Below, piece after piece: positions 43,404 to 53,108 of a stretch of 64,000 bases of DNA; positions within the stretch are counted from its first letter, which is position 1; every line of letters begins with the position of its first letter. The stretch is taken from positions 1 to 64,000 of the forward strand of contig NZ_JAAGOA010000026.1 of the NCBI RefSeq assembly GCF_010550675.1, read 5' to 3'. Origin of the DNA: Phytoactinopolyspora halotolerans. GTDB taxonomy: Bacteria; Actinomycetota; Actinomycetes; Jiangellales; Jiangellaceae. The notes under the pieces were generated by a model. That model did no database searches. It was not told the origin of the DNA and worked only from the letters and a program-made list of their open reading frames with translations. Position numbers and translations under genes: made by a program.

Positions 43404-44345
43404 TCAGGCGTCGTGCACGGCGTTCAACAGCTCGTCGAGGACCCGTCGGGTGTGCGGCTCGGCCAGCATCTCCTCGACCCCCGCTGCCGCCTCCGCGCGA
43501 TCAGCGGAGCCCGGGTCAGCGTGGAGCCAGGTAGCGGCCGCGGATTCGGCGATGTGCCCGAGTTGGGCGATGAGCATGGAGAAGTGTCCGCGACGCGTCA
43601 CCTCAGCCGGTCCGCCGGCGTCGTGGTACGCCGCCATGAGGGCACGAGCACGGTGGGGCGCGGAGCGGGCGAACTCGAAGAGGACACACGCGAGCTCCTG
43701 GCTCTGGTTGGCCGGGCCACTGCTCTCCCAGTCGATGACGCAGACGCCGCCGGCCGCGGTAGGTCGCACGTTGTCTGCCCAGAGATCACGGTGGCAGGTC
43801 CGCAACTCCGCGGATGGCTCGACCCAGGACTCCAGCGCGACCAACTCGTCGCGGAGATCCGACAACCGCCTCGCGAACGGCGCCCTCGCGTCGCGGAGGT
43901 CCGCGACGAGTCCGTCCCACGCAGCGGCACCGACCGGTCGGCTGTACCAGTCGGCGACGGGGCCGTGGGCGGACTCCGACATCACATGAATGGTGGCCAG
44001 GACGGATCCCACCATGACCGGATCCAGTCGCGGATCCGGGCCGCCCAGATCGACCCACTCATACACACGCAGCTGGGTGCCGTGCACCTGGGCGAGGACG
44101 GATCCCGCCACGGTCCGCCGCAGCTGCGGTGCCGGAATTCCGGCGCGCACGGCAGCCTCCTGGAACGCGGCCGCTGCTCGGATGTCGTTCTCCTGGACAG
44201 GGTAGAGAGGCACCTTCACTGCCCAGCGGCCGTCCGACGTGTCGAGGCGCCATACGACCCCTTGCTTGCCGCGCGCCACCGGCTGGTCCGACAGTCTGGC
44301 TGAGCGGCCGAGACCAAAGCGGTGGGCGATCTCCGCAGCGTCCAT
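43404..44345 (-). CDS. Aminoglycoside/choline-kinase-like phosphotransferase
   Basis: A 313-residue APH-fold kinase-like protein. RGKQGVVWRLDTSDGRWAVK carries the nucleotide loop and the Lys. LRTCHRDLWADNVRPTAAGG is the catalytic HxDxxxxN loop and VCVIDWESSG the metal-binding Asp, so it appears active. The start at ATG 44345 is set by the stop of the DinB-like gene 11 bases upstream, with which it forms a two-gene operon. The substrate (aminoglycoside, homoserine, sugar or other alcohol) cannot be told. Confidence 0.85.
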   Translation of the reverse strand: MDAAEIAHRFGLGRSARLSDQPVARGKQGVVWRLDTSDGRWAVKVPLYPVQENDIRAAAAFQEAAVRAGIPAPQLRRTVAGSVLAQVHGTQLRVYEWVDLGGPDPRLDPVMVGSVLATIHVMSESAHGPVADWYSRPVGAAAWDGLVADLRDARAPFARRLSDLRDELVALESWVEPSAELRTCHRDLWADNVRPTAAGGVCVIDWESSGPANQSQELACVLFEFARSAPHRARALMAAYHDAGGPAEVTRRGHFSMLIAQLGHIAESAAATWLHADPGSADRAEAAAGVEEMLAEPHTRRVLDELLNAVHDA

Positions 44346-44356
44346 GGTGAACGTCG

Positions 44357-44896
44357 TTACTCGCCGGTGAGCCCGTCGATCGATTCGCGGATCAGGTCGG
44401 CGTGGCCGTTGTGCCGCGAGTACTCCTCGACCATGTGGCAGAGAATCCATCGCACGTTGGGCGCCCGACCATCGGGCCAGGTGCGCTTGGCGAGTTGGTC
44501 GAGACCGCCCGTGGCGAGCGCCTGTTTCGTGAGCGCGCGGGACCTGGCGACTGCGTCGTGCCACAGCGCGAAGAGCTGCTCAGGTGTGTCCTCGGCGGCC
44601 GAATTCCAGTCCCAGTCCGGGTCCGCCTTCCAGTCCACCGCCTTCCACACGGGCAGAGGGTCGTTCCCGTGCAACCATTCGGAGAACCAGTAGTTCTCGA
44701 CCCAGGCCAGATGCTTGAGCATGCCGCCGAGCGTCATCGACGACCTGCCGACCGTCGCGGACAATCCGGTGGCGTCCAGCCCCGTGCACTTCCACTCAAG
44801 GGTGGCGCGGTGGAACTCGAGGAACCCGAGCAGCGTGCCGGACTCGTCGGCGGTGAGAGGCGGTTCCGGGCGACCTTGCTCATCGATGTCGGTCAT
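44357..44896 (-). CDS. DUF664/DinB-type four-helix-bundle protein
   Basis: A 179-residue protein of the DinB/DUF664 group. TLGGMLKHLAWVENYWFSEW carries the first His, and ILCHMVEEYSRHNGHADLIR the two in the last helix, an intact metal site. Such proteins are predicted thiol-dependent transferases in actinobacteria. ATG 44896 is chosen for the family's usual N-terminus; longer frames have no better ribosome site. It precedes the phosphotransferase gene in a two-gene operon. Confidence 0.82.
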   Translation of the reverse strand: MTDIDEQGRPEPPLTADESGTLLGFLEFHRATLEWKCTGLDATGLSATVGRSSMTLGGMLKHLAWVENYWFSEWLHGNDPLPVWKAVDWKADPDWDWNSAAEDTPEQLFALWHDAVARSRALTKQALATGGLDQLAKRTWPDGRAPNVRWILCHMVEEYSRHNGHADLIRESIDGLTGE

Positions 44897-45143
44897 GTGC
44901 GACGAGTCCAATCTGGGAATCTTGGTCGTGGCTTCTGCCGGGCCGGAGCAAGCTGATCGGGGACGCGCTGAGGCGTCGGTCGGCTGGCGCACGGCCGGCG
45001 GTTACCGCAGGAGCATACATTCGGGTCGTGATCACAACCTGAATGTCGTTCGTTGCCACGTCAGTGCCGTACGTCGTCCGCATTCTGGATGGTTGTCGAT
45101 CCTCAGAGGCTGAAGGGCGGCATGATAGCGCTCGGAGGTTGCC

Positions 45144-48100
45144 GTGCGCTTTGAGGTGCTGGGCCCGGTCCGGGCCGTCCACGATGCGCGGGTCTTGGGA
45201 CCTGTGTCGGAGCATCGACGTCGCCTTCTGGCTGCACTGCTGATCCGGGCCAATCGACCAGTGAGCACGGACATCTTGGCCGAAGCGCTTTGGGGTGACG
45301 ACCTGCCGGCGAAGTCCGCCAAGGGCCTGCAGATGCACGTACATCGCCTCCGGCATGTGCTAGACCGTCCGGATCGGTTGGTCGGCGTGGCCGGCGGCTA
45401 CGTGCTGGAGGTGGGCCCGGACGAACTCGACGCGGACGTGTTCGCCCGGCTGCACACGGAGGCTCGGCAGGCTCGGGAAGCCGGTGATCTGGACACGGCG
45501 GTTGCGGGATTCCGAGCGGCGCTCGCGTTGTGGCGGGGCCGCGCGTATGCGGATGTCGATGGCCTCGCGGTGGTGGGTTCGGAGGCGAGGCGCCTGGCTG
45601 AAGCTGGTGTCATCGCTCGGGAGGAGTTATACGACGCCGAGCTGGCGCGTGGTAGCACACGCGAGATCGTGCCGGAACTGATCGAGTCGGTGGCGGAGTT
45701 CCCACTGCGAGAACGGTTCACAGCCCAGCTGATGCTGGCGTTGTACCGCTCGGGGCGGCAGGCGCGGGCGTTGACGGCGTTCCGGGCGGCCCGACAGCGG
45801 CTGGCCGACGAACTGGGGACGGAGCCCGGCCGCGAACTGCGCGAACTGTACGACGCGATCCGTGCCGAGGATCCCAGCCTGCTGCATGACCACGGAGACG
45901 GGACGGTCTCCGCGGTGGATGACGGATCGTCGGTGACCGGGGGAAGGATGATCCCCGGGCAGCTGCCGCCGCCGCCCGGCGCGTTCGTCGGGAGGGAGGC
46001 AGAGCTGGCCGAACTCGAGCAGGTCGGGATGGCGGATGACGCCCGTGTGGTGGTGATCTCCGGCATGGCGGGGGTCGGGAAGACGGCTCTGGCGATTCGC
46101 TTCGCCAACGAGGTCGCGGATCGGTTCGGAAACGGTCAGCTGTACATCGATCTTCGTGGCTACTCGTCCGCGCCGGCTCTGGAACCCATGGAGGCGCTGG
46201 CACGGATGATGCGTGGACTCGGGGCGGAAGCGGTACGGCCCACCGCGACGCTGGAGGATGCGACAGCCGAGTATCGGTCCCTGATCGCGGGCCGGAAGAT
46301 GCTTGTCCTGCTGGACAACGCGGTCTCGGCCGAACAGGTGCGGCCGCTGTTGCCGGCGACGCCTGGATGCCTGGTGCTGGTCACCAGCCGGAACCGGTTG
46401 TCCGGTCTGGTGGCTCGGGAGGGTGCCCGACGGATCAGTCTCGGCGTGCTGCCGTCGGCGGATGCCTGGACCCTGCTCACGCGGATACTCGGGCAGGAGC
46501 GACTGTCCCGGGCGCCGGAACACGGCACGGCATTGGTCGAGGCCTGCGCGGAGCTGCCCCTGGCGTTGCGGATCGCCGCAGCTCAGCTAGCCGATGAACC
46601 GTACCGCGGGCTGGACGACTACCTGGCGGAGTTTCATGAACGCGGACTGGCGGCTCTGGCGTTGGACGACGACGCGGAGTTGTCCGCAGTGACGGCGGCG
46701 TTCGACTCGTCGTATCGGCGGCTCGACCATGACACCAAGCGCCTGTTTCGCCTGTTGGGGCTGGTTCCAGGGTTGGATTTCACCGTTGACGCGGCGGCTG
46801 CGTTGAGCGGTGCGAGTGTGGCCGGAGTGCGGGTGCATATACGCCGTCTAGTCAACGCCCACCTGCTGGACGAGCACGCTCCGGGCAGGTACCGGTTTCA
46901 CGACTTGGTGCGAGATTACGCTCGGTATTGCGCTGAGCATCAAGACTCGACGGATTCGCGCACGGACGCCCTTGAACGGTTGTACACCTGGTACTACCTG
47001 GGCAAAGAAGCCGCCACCGATCTGGGCTTCGCGAACGGTCGAGAGGGACAGCCGGCAGTTCCGCTCTCGGAGGCCGTTCCGGAGATTGTCTTCTCCGACG
47101 GGCAAGAGGCGGCGGATTGGCTGCTGGCCGAGTTCCACAACATCGTCGCCGCCGTGTGGTCGTCGTTGGGGAGCGAACGTGTGCATTGGTCGTGGCACCT
47201 CATGCTGGGTCTAGCGCCCTTCATGGGGCACCGGGGCTTCCTCGCTGAGGTGCTCGCGCCGATGCAGTCCGCAGCCGACGCCGTGCGCGCCGCTGGCGAT
47301 GGCGATGCGATCGCGCCGACTTTGGGTGCGCTCGCGATCGTCCGAAGCCACGCCGGTCTGCCGGTGCCAGACGATGTGCTGACCGAGTTAATCGCACATG
47401 CCGAACGCCTCGGTCGCCCGTCGTTGCTCGGTGACAGTCTCGGCATCGCTGGCCTGGTCAACCTCCGCCGGGGAGACATCGATGCTGCCGACGAGGTGTT
47501 CACTCGTGCGCGCGCCGCTTTTTGCGAAGCTGACGATCGGGACGGGCAGGGGCAAGTGCTCAACCACCTGGCCAACATCGCCGTGCTACGCGGCGACCTT
47601 TCCCGCGCCGAACGGCTGCTGGAACAGAACCTCCTGTTGCAGGACGGAGCACCTGTGTCGTGGCTCCTGATTGCGATGATAGAGCTGCTCAAAGTCCGGA
47701 CCATGCTCGGCCGGATGGACGGCCTCGAGGAGCTGGACGGACAGGCCGAGCAGGCGCTCAGAGAGCTCGGTGACCGGTCGAAGGCGGCGATGCACACCAT
47801 CAACCGAGCCCGCTGGGCCCGTGTGACCGGTCGGGCAGAGCAGGCACGAGAGCTGGCGGCGACAGCGAAACAGGTCGGTGACGACCTCGAGTTCGTGCGT
47901 CATCGTTGGGAGGCGAGGCTCGAGCTGGGCATGGCGTATCTGTCGTTGCGCGATCCAACTGCGGCCAAGACGGAGTTCGAACAAGTCATGGAGATCGTGC
48001 ACGCGGCCGGAGTGCGCGAAGCCACTGCCCCGGCCGCGTGCGGGCTGGCCGAGTGTGAGCTGGCCGCCGGCGCGCTGCGGAAGGCCGAGGAGCATGCCCG

Positions 48101-48452
48101 GGAAGCGGTCGAAGCCGCCCGCGGATGGAGTCCCGTCCAGTTGGCGGAGGCATTGGTCGCCCTGGCGCGGATAGAACTGGCGGACGGTCGGGTCACAGAT
48201 GCGATCACCCATGCTGACGAGGCGCTGGCCATCCAACGCAAGACCGGGCACTACCTCGGTCAGGCGCACGCGCACCGGGCGGTGGGGGAAGCACATATTG
48301 CGGCTGATGATCCTGCCTCGAAATCCCGGGGGATCGACCACATGCGCGAAGCACTGCGTATGTTCAAGAGTGTTGGCTCCTGGGAGGCCACTGACGTGCG
48401 GCAACTGCTACATGCGACTGCTAGGCCTGAGTCTCGGGCTTCCGATGCCTAG
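45144..48452 (+). CDS. AfsR/SARP-type regulator with BTAD, NB-ARC and TPR domains
   Basis: A 1102-residue regulator starting at GTG with CGGAGG upstream. Residues 1-90 are an OmpR-type winged helix (SEHRRRLLAALLIRANRPVS, LQMHVHRLRHVL). A bacterial transcriptional activation domain runs to about 245 (ALALWRGRAYADV, ARQRLADELGTEPG). The NB-ARC ATPase has Walker A GMAGVGKTALAIRFANE near residue 307 and MLVLLDNAVSAEQVRPLLPA. Tetratricopeptide-like helices fill 640-1090. SARP/AfsR proteins activate secondary-metabolite genes by binding direct repeats at promoters. No biosynthetic cluster is adjacent, so the target is unknown. Confidence 0.9.
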   Translation: MRFEVLGPVRAVHDARVLGPVSEHRRRLLAALLIRANRPVSTDILAEALWGDDLPAKSAKGLQMHVHRLRHVLDRPDRLVGVAGGYVLEVGPDELDADVFARLHTEARQAREAGDLDTAVAGFRAALALWRGRAYADVDGLAVVGSEARRLAEAGVIAREELYDAELARGSTREIVPELIESVAEFPLRERFTAQLMLALYRSGRQARALTAFRAARQRLADELGTEPGRELRELYDAIRAEDPSLLHDHGDGTVSAVDDGSSVTGGRMIPGQLPPPPGAFVGREAELAELEQVGMADDARVVVISGMAGVGKTALAIRFANEVADRFGNGQLYIDLRGYSSAPALEPMEALARMMRGLGAEAVRPTATLEDATAEYRSLIAGRKMLVLLDNAVSAEQVRPLLPATPGCLVLVTSRNRLSGLVAREGARRISLGVLPSADAWTLLTRILGQERLSRAPEHGTALVEACAELPLALRIAAAQLADEPYRGLDDYLAEFHERGLAALALDDDAELSAVTAAFDSSYRRLDHDTKRLFRLLGLVPGLDFTVDAAAALSGASVAGVRVHIRRLVNAHLLDEHAPGRYRFHDLVRDYARYCAEHQDSTDSRTDALERLYTWYYLGKEAATDLGFANGREGQPAVPLSEAVPEIVFSDGQEAADWLLAEFHNIVAAVWSSLGSERVHWSWHLMLGLAPFMGHRGFLAEVLAPMQSAADAVRAAGDGDAIAPTLGALAIVRSHAGLPVPDDVLTELIAHAERLGRPSLLGDSLGIAGLVNLRRGDIDAADEVFTRARAAFCEADDRDGQGQVLNHLANIAVLRGDLSRAERLLEQNLLLQDGAPVSWLLIAMIELLKVRTMLGRMDGLEELDGQAEQALRELGDRSKAAMHTINRARWARVTGRAEQARELAATAKQVGDDLEFVRHRWEARLELGMAYLSLRDPTAAKTEFEQVMEIVHAAGVREATAPAACGLAECELAAGALRKAEEHAREAVEAARGWSPVQLAEALVALARIELADGRVTDAITHADEALAIQRKTGHYLGQAHAHRAVGEAHIAADDPASKSRGIDHMREALRMFKSVGSWEATDVRQLLHATARPESRASDA

Positions 48453-48472
48453 GATCCGGTGTGGATACCCGG

Positions 48473-48859
48473 TCAATCAGTGGGCCAGCGTTTGATGACC
48501 TCATTCTCGTAGACCACCCAGATTTCCGGCCCGGCATGGCTTGTGACGTCCCAGATCCTTGTTCGTGAGTTCTCGAGCCACCGCACCATCTGCGTGATGC
48601 TGAGGTTGCCGTTGCTGAGACGGAACATCACACCGTGCGTGAGCGCAGAGCGTTCCCATTCGCGGTATCGGATGCGTCGGTCCTTGGTCAGCAGCGACCA
48701 ACCGCGCGAGATTCCCTCTTCGATCCAGTCTTCATCTGGGATGTCCTGGGCGTCATCCGCGTAGTGGTCGGCAATGCGGTGGATGATCCAGCCCCGGTCT
48801 CGTAGGTGCTGTGCCACGAGTTTGCCGAGGCTGCGGTCGAGGAAGAACTCAGGCCGCAA
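48473..48859 (-). CDS. DUF5615-type PIN-like ribonuclease (VapC45-like toxin)
   Basis: A 128-residue PIN-like protein. EFFLDRSLGKLVAQHLRDRG has the first acidic residue, DIPDEDWIEEGISRGWSLLT the second pair, and TKDRRIRYREW the TxD/K motif of the DUF5615 subgroup. Such proteins are toxin RNases of VapBC45-like modules. The start is a TTG at 48859, overlapping the end of the antitoxin gene by 11 bases. It is convergent with the AfsR-like gene. Confidence 0.78.
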   Translation of the reverse strand: MRPEFFLDRSLGKLVAQHLRDRGWIIHRIADHYADDAQDIPDEDWIEEGISRGWSLLTKDRRIRYREWERSALTHGVMFRLSNGNLSITQMVRWLENSRTRIWDVTSHAGPEIWVVYENEVIKRWPTD

Positions 48860-49490
48860 CTCTGCAGATCGATTCGACGGTCGCAGGCGAAAGATCGAAC
48901 TCCTCGGCCACGACGGTCATGGGTTCGCCTGCGCGCCACAGATCGACAACCGCGTGTACTGGAACCTTCTGGTCTGCCACGACGGGAGCGCCCCAGGCAA
49001 ACCTCGGATCGATGATCACCTCGGCCGCATCGGCATACCGCCGGAGTCTGAGTCTGCCCGGGGATCCGTCTTGGTCGAAGGTGATGTCTCGCAGATAGTC
49101 TTCAAGCACTTCCCGGATTGGCACCTGTTTGTCGCCTACTCGGGTGTACTCGTCCGGGGAATGGTGGATGAACAGGTCGACTCCGTCGGTGACGATCCGC
49201 TTGGACGCCAAAGCATACGGAGTGTCGAAAGCGTCGCGGACCTCAAGGGCGGCTTGCCTGATCACGGCTTTCGACAACCCGAGGTCGCGAAGTGAACGGA
49301 GGACGAATGCCTCGATCACGGCGACGAAAGGCATGGTCGGATATCCACGTTTGCGAGCGGGAACCTCATGCACCAACGGACCGCCAGGTGCATCATCCTT
49401 GAGCCACGACTGCAGCGTCGTGCGTGGGATGCCCAGATGCCTCGATGCTTCAGCAGCCGTCAGCAGGGGATCGGCAAACTTGTCGACCAT
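48849..49490 (-). CDS. HTH/DUF433 antitoxin (VapB45-like)
   Basis: A 213-residue protein with two DNA-binding-like parts. The N-terminus (LLTAAEASRHLGIPRTTLQSW) is a MerR/excisionase-like HTH. The C-terminus (VIIDPRFAWGAPVVADQKVP, then VVDLWRAGEPMTVVAEEFDL and a VESICR helix) is a DUF433 domain. This pairing with a DUF5615 PIN protein is the usual VapBC45-type antitoxin arrangement. GGGAGGTGG gives a good ribosome site. It probably autoregulates the pair. Confidence 0.8.
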   Translation of the reverse strand: MVDKFADPLLTAAEASRHLGIPRTTLQSWLKDDAPGGPLVHEVPARKRGYPTMPFVAVIEAFVLRSLRDLGLSKAVIRQAALEVRDAFDTPYALASKRIVTDGVDLFIHHSPDEYTRVGDKQVPIREVLEDYLRDITFDQDGSPGRLRLRRYADAAEVIIDPRFAWGAPVVADQKVPVHAVVDLWRAGEPMTVVAEEFDLSPATVESICRVAA

Positions 49491-49598
49491 GTCCGGCCAC
49501 CTCCCTAACGACGCCTGATCTTAGGCACTCCCAGCATGACATGCGTCACCGACCGGGTCCCTACATTTCCGTGGGTAGCGCAGACCATTGGAGATGTC

Positions 49599-49617
49599 GC
49601 GGACTGTGTGGCGGACT
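49599..49617. repeat. Arm-type repeat pair outside the element's left end
   Basis: Two GCGGACT heptamers start 12 bases apart (49599 and 49611). The same paired heptamer occurs inside both ends of the mobile element (49824/49835 and 63495/63506). Pairs of short direct repeats near an attachment site are typical arm sites of tyrosine integrases. This pair lies outside the present element. Confidence 0.5.
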
Positions 49618-49630
49618 GCGCTTGACATAG

Positions 49631-49660
49631 CAGAGGCTCACCGGAACCGATGAGCCTCTG
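49631..49660 (-). terminator. Hairpin 3' of the tRNA-Asp fragment
   Basis: CAGAGGCTCA (49631-49640) and TGAGCCTCTG (49651-49660) are perfectly complementary, with a further partial pair inside the 10-base loop. It lies 10 bases past the CCA end of the tRNA-Asp fragment, as would a tRNA terminator. A diverged copy sits at the same distance from the intact tRNA-Asp. Confidence 0.6.
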
Positions 49661-49670
49661 ACCTCCATGT

Positions 49671-49719
49671 TGGCGGTCCTGACGGGACTTGAACCCGCGA
49701 CCTCCGCCTTGACAGGGCG
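49671..49719 (-). other. Left attachment site: duplicated 3' part of tRNA-Asp
   Basis: These 49 bases are identical to 63571-63619, the 3' part of the intact tRNA-Asp from CCA through the anticodon loop. The 5' part of the tRNA is absent and the next base differs. This is the attL-type repeat left when an element integrates into a tRNA gene and restores it at the other end. Confidence 0.9.
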
Positions 49720-50156
49720 CTTCAGTGGCTCCCTGAGCTGGGCTGACATAGATCGATATGCCCGCAAACAGGGTTTTCACGATCGCTCACCGGTAGTCCA
49801 CGGTGAGTGTTCTCGAGCATCTCGCGGACTCTTTGCGGACTGGATGATCTAGGTCGAGTCGGCCGTGTTCGCCGCTCTGGAGCGTGCGCTAGGGCAAGAG
49901 GGCCGTTGGGGTAGTGCTGCTCCTGTTCCAGCGGGCAGCCTGAGCCTGGCAGCGAAGCCTTCGCTCGTCCTCGTCTTATCGTGCCATCACCCATGCCAAG
50001 ACGCGCCCTCATCGCCCCTATTGTCAAGTTGGTTCTCGCCGGTAAGCTACAGATTCTCAGCATTCGGGTGGGGATCTGACTGCGGCAGCCGATCGTTCGG
50101 GTCGCAGCCTCCCGCCATTGTGGAAGCGCTGGAGTCTGGACTGGGGGAGCATCGCG
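49720..50156. other. Left inner end of the element: arm sites and promoter region
   Basis: About 430 bases without a convincing gene. GCGGACT heptamers at 49824-49830 and 49835-49841 are likely integrase arm sites. The rest must hold the promoter of the ATPase/HEPN operon; I cannot pick out a clear -35/-10 pair. A GGGGGAG ribosome site lies at the right end. Confidence 0.5.
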
Positions 50157-51965
50157 ATGCCGAAGACGCGGGTTCACGAGCTCGCCGCAGAGCTCGGGCT
50201 TGAAGTGAAGGTCGTCTTGGCGCGTCTGAAGGAGATCGGTGAGTATGTGCGTAGCGCGTCTTCTACCATCGAGGCTCCGGTTGCGAACAAGCTGCGGGAG
50301 TCTTTCGGTGTGCATGACCAGAGACCCGAGCCTGGAACTTCGCCGGCGCTCCGAACACAGGATCGTCCGCATCAGGCGGCAGCGGCCTTCGATGCCACCA
50401 CGCCTTCTGCGAGGCAATTTGGGTGGCGCGCAGGCGCGGTCAAGCGACCACAGCATCCCGACCTGCTCAATAATATTGAGCGGGTAAGCAAACGGTTCCC
50501 CGCCTTCCGCGACCACATTGACGCGCTTGCCCGCCTCGGCTCACAGATTGTATACGCTGGCATGTGCCTCCAAGAAGCGTTCAGGGGTTGTGCAGTTGCG
50601 CATGTGCGCTTCAGCGGCGCTATCGAGGCGGGCTTTGGTTTCACACGAGAAGTGATGCTCTTCTACAGCCCTTACGAGGATCTCCAAGCGCGGACATTCG
50701 AAGCTGCCGTTCGTGAACTCAAAGGCAGCGATAGATCGGTGACGCCGGACACGTTCTTCATGTGGTCACCGGATCAGCGGTTAAGAGTCAAGCTCAACGA
50801 TTGGTCGCGGCCGTCGCGACTCGCAATTCCACTGTTGATTGAAGCAGAAGACGACCTATCGCTAATCACGCTTCTGCGTGACTACGTATACGCGCGGGAC
50901 CTGTTCTATATCACCACTCCGGTCCACGGCGCGAGTTTCTTCGGACGGAAGACTCTCCTGCAGTCGCTCCGCGGTGACGCGCTCAGTCAGCGTGTCAGCG
51001 GAATCTTCGGCCTGAGGAAATCGGGGAAGACGAGCATTCTGATGCAGTTAAAGGAGCAGCTGCAGGAGGACAAGGTAGTTACCATACTGATGGATCTCGA
51101 GACATTCCCGTCCCCACCCGAAGACCCGACAGACGATCTGGTAGCGGAACTGCGCCGTAGACTCATCGCGGAGTTGAAGGCTCACAATCTGCGCACACGG
51201 GAACTCTCCGAGACATCCTCACGTCCGACCATCCTTGAGCTGAAGAACGCGCTGCAAGATGTTCTGAAAAGCCTGAACCGAGACGGAAATCGCGTACTGC
51301 TGCTGCTCGACGAGATCGAATATCTTACTCCGGCCGATCGGATCGATATAGCAGAAGGCGACATGCCGCGAATAGCGCAACTGCTGTCCGCCTTGCGAAG
51401 CATAGTTCAAGAAACCGAAAACTTCACGTTCATCCTCTCGGGTCTGACAAGCGCGATCATTGAAGGTGGACGACTTTATGGTCGCCCGAACCCCTTGTTT
51501 TCGTGGGCAAAAGGAATCTACGTCAAACCATTTTCGCGAGAGGAAGCGGACGACCTAGCTGGCACCGTCGGTGGGAAGATGGGGATCCAAATCGAGCCTG
51601 GGGCCCTTGAAGCACTACATGAAGCATCGGGAGGTCATGCGTTCCTATATCGGAACTTGAGTTCTGCGGTGGTAGCCAACCTTCCGAAGAATGATTTCCA
51701 GCGCACGATGACCCGTGCCGCGGTACTCAGGGAGCTCGGCGACTGGAAAAGTCGCGTTCGGGGGAACATCGAGGAGATGATTCAACACGTCAAGCGCTAC
51801 TACGCCACCGAGGCAGTCCTGCTTGAACTGCTAATGGAGCACCCGAACGACTTCAGGGACCTAGTGGATAGCGAGCCGGTCGCAGTTCGCAGGTTGAAAG
51901 ACCTTGGACTTATTTACGAGACGAACGGTGAGTTCGAGGTCAATGTAATTCTGGAGCTCCTATGA
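50157..51965 (+). CDS. IF2-N domain fused to a P-loop ATPase (defence-like)
   Basis: A 602-residue protein. Residues 1-50 ([20 protein letters not shown], then [20 protein letters not shown]) match the IF2-N helical domain of translation initiation factor 2, out of its usual context. A 230-residue middle region follows. The ATPase has Walker [18 protein letters not shown] (about 282-298) and Walker [13 protein letters not shown] (about 379-390); [12 protein letters not shown] fits a sensor strand, and a helical C-terminal region ends in a winged-helix-like [19 protein letters not shown]. This resembles STAND/ATPase conflict proteins. The stop overlaps the HEPN gene by four bases. ATG 50157 has GGGGGAG upstream. 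Confidence 0.75.
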   Translation: MPKTRVHELAAELGLEVKVVLARLKEIGEYVRSASSTIEAPVANKLRESFGVHDQRPEPGTSPALRTQDRPHQAAAAFDATTPSARQFGWRAGAVKRPQHPDLLNNIERVSKRFPAFRDHIDALARLGSQIVYAGMCLQEAFRGCAVAHVRFSGAIEAGFGFTREVMLFYSPYEDLQARTFEAAVRELKGSDRSVTPDTFFMWSPDQRLRVKLNDWSRPSRLAIPLLIEAEDDLSLITLLRDYVYARDLFYITTPVHGASFFGRKTLLQSLRGDALSQRVSGIFGLRKSGKTSILMQLKEQLQEDKVVTILMDLETFPSPPEDPTDDLVAELRRRLIAELKAHNLRTRELSETSSRPTILELKNALQDVLKSLNRDGNRVLLLLDEIEYLTPADRIDIAEGDMPRIAQLLSALRSIVQETENFTFILSGLTSAIIEGGRLYGRPNPLFSWAKGIYVKPFSREEADDLAGTVGGKMGIQIEPGALEALHEASGGHAFLYRNLSSAVVANLPKNDFQRTMTRAAVLRELGDWKSRVRGNIEEMIQHVKRYYATEAVLLELLMEHPNDFRDLVDSEPVAVRRLKDLGLIYETNGEFEVNVILELL

Positions 51966-53071
51966 ACGAGGTCGACTACTCTCAATGGCTCGAGTCCATT
52001 TTCCGAAAGGTGCGGCGTTTCTCGGTCCTGTTTCTCCAGATTGGTGCCAGCAGCGAACCAGCGCGGCGAGCACTGAGGGCGTCAAACCTGACGGTTATCT
52101 CTGTCGCTGAATACCTAGTTTGTGAGAGTGCCGATGCGCATCGTTTGATCGTCATCGACGAGCTTGAGTCCATGCTACGGTCAAGCGCTGAGATCTCCAT
52201 GGGAGCTTTGCGAGAGCGTGTTCTTGCTGATGTCGACTCAGGTTGTGGGGTGATTCTCCTTTCGCGTGCACCCCGCGTTGCTTTCCCGCCGGTTCCCGGG
52301 AGTTCGCTTCTGGATGACGCGAGTTTCGGCCATGCGCCGTTGGATGGAGTGACGGCACCTGGTCAGTTACCCACGTGCGTAATCGACGGCGTCGCGGTTG
52401 ATGAGGTCATCCGCACGGCACTGACTGAGCTTGGTCCGGAGGTTTGCGCCTCCCTAGACAGGGTCGTCTATGAGAATCTGCTCGTGGGTAAAGCCGCACT
52501 TGATCAGCTCGACGCAAGGGAGCTTGAGGCACTCGACGGCGTTGGTTTCACGTCGATCCGCAATCAGAAGCGATCGTGGAACTTCCCAAAGTACCTGAAA
52601 CCCTTGAAGGAATCACTTGATGCTGTACTTGCGGGCCATGTCGAGCCGCAAGCCCAGCTCGCGGAAATTGGCAGTGGGCTGTGGCAGATCGAACGGATGA
52701 TTCGACGCGCTGTACGCCAACGTGCTGTTGCCGCTTGGGGAGACAAATGGCGCAGCCAATGTCTCAATGGAGCCCTTCCGCGCGTTGTCCTCGAGCGAGC
52801 GACTGACTCGGCATACTACGGCGCAGTTTCGTTGAAACAACTCCGCGACCCGCTGGAGTGGCTGACACTCAGCGAATTGCTTAGCCTAAAGGATCGCAAG
52901 GAGATCGGAGACCTCGGGTTGAAGCCGGCCATGTGGCGCCACTTTGCAACACAGATTATGCCGATCCGAAATCGGCTGGCGCATATGCGAATGCTCCGAC
53001 CGGAAGACTCTGCCGAAGTGGCGAAGTGGCTTCGCGTGCTGGAGCTGAAGCTATTTGTCGAGGGTGCCTAA
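51962..53071 (+). CDS. HEPN-type protein, probable RNase effector partner
   Basis: A 369-residue protein coupled to the upstream ATPase gene. The C-terminal third is helical and contains [14 protein letters not shown]336-N-R-L-A-H341 is the R-x4-H motif of HEPN ribonucleases, in a Swt1/abortive-infection-like context. Residues 20-130 alternate strands and helices ([47 protein letters not shown]) like a P-loop domain without a Walker A. The middle 200-300 is helical and charged. I infer that it is the effector and the ATPase the sensor or regulator. The family beyond HEPN is not recognised. Confidence 0.68.
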   Translation: MNEVDYSQWLESIFRKVRRFSVLFLQIGASSEPARRALRASNLTVISVAEYLVCESADAHRLIVIDELESMLRSSAEISMGALRERVLADVDSGCGVILLSRAPRVAFPPVPGSSLLDDASFGHAPLDGVTAPGQLPTCVIDGVAVDEVIRTALTELGPEVCASLDRVVYENLLVGKAALDQLDARELEALDGVGFTSIRNQKRSWNFPKYLKPLKESLDAVLAGHVEPQAQLAEIGSGLWQIERMIRRAVRQRAVAAWGDKWRSQCLNGALPRVVLERATDSAYYGAVSLKQLRDPLEWLTLSELLSLKDRKEIGDLGLKPAMWRHFATQIMPIRNRLAHMRMLRPEDSAEVAKWLRVLELKLFVEGA

Positions 53072-53108
53072 ACTGATTTTACGCGCGTTCGTGCTTCCAT
53101 TGATGCCG

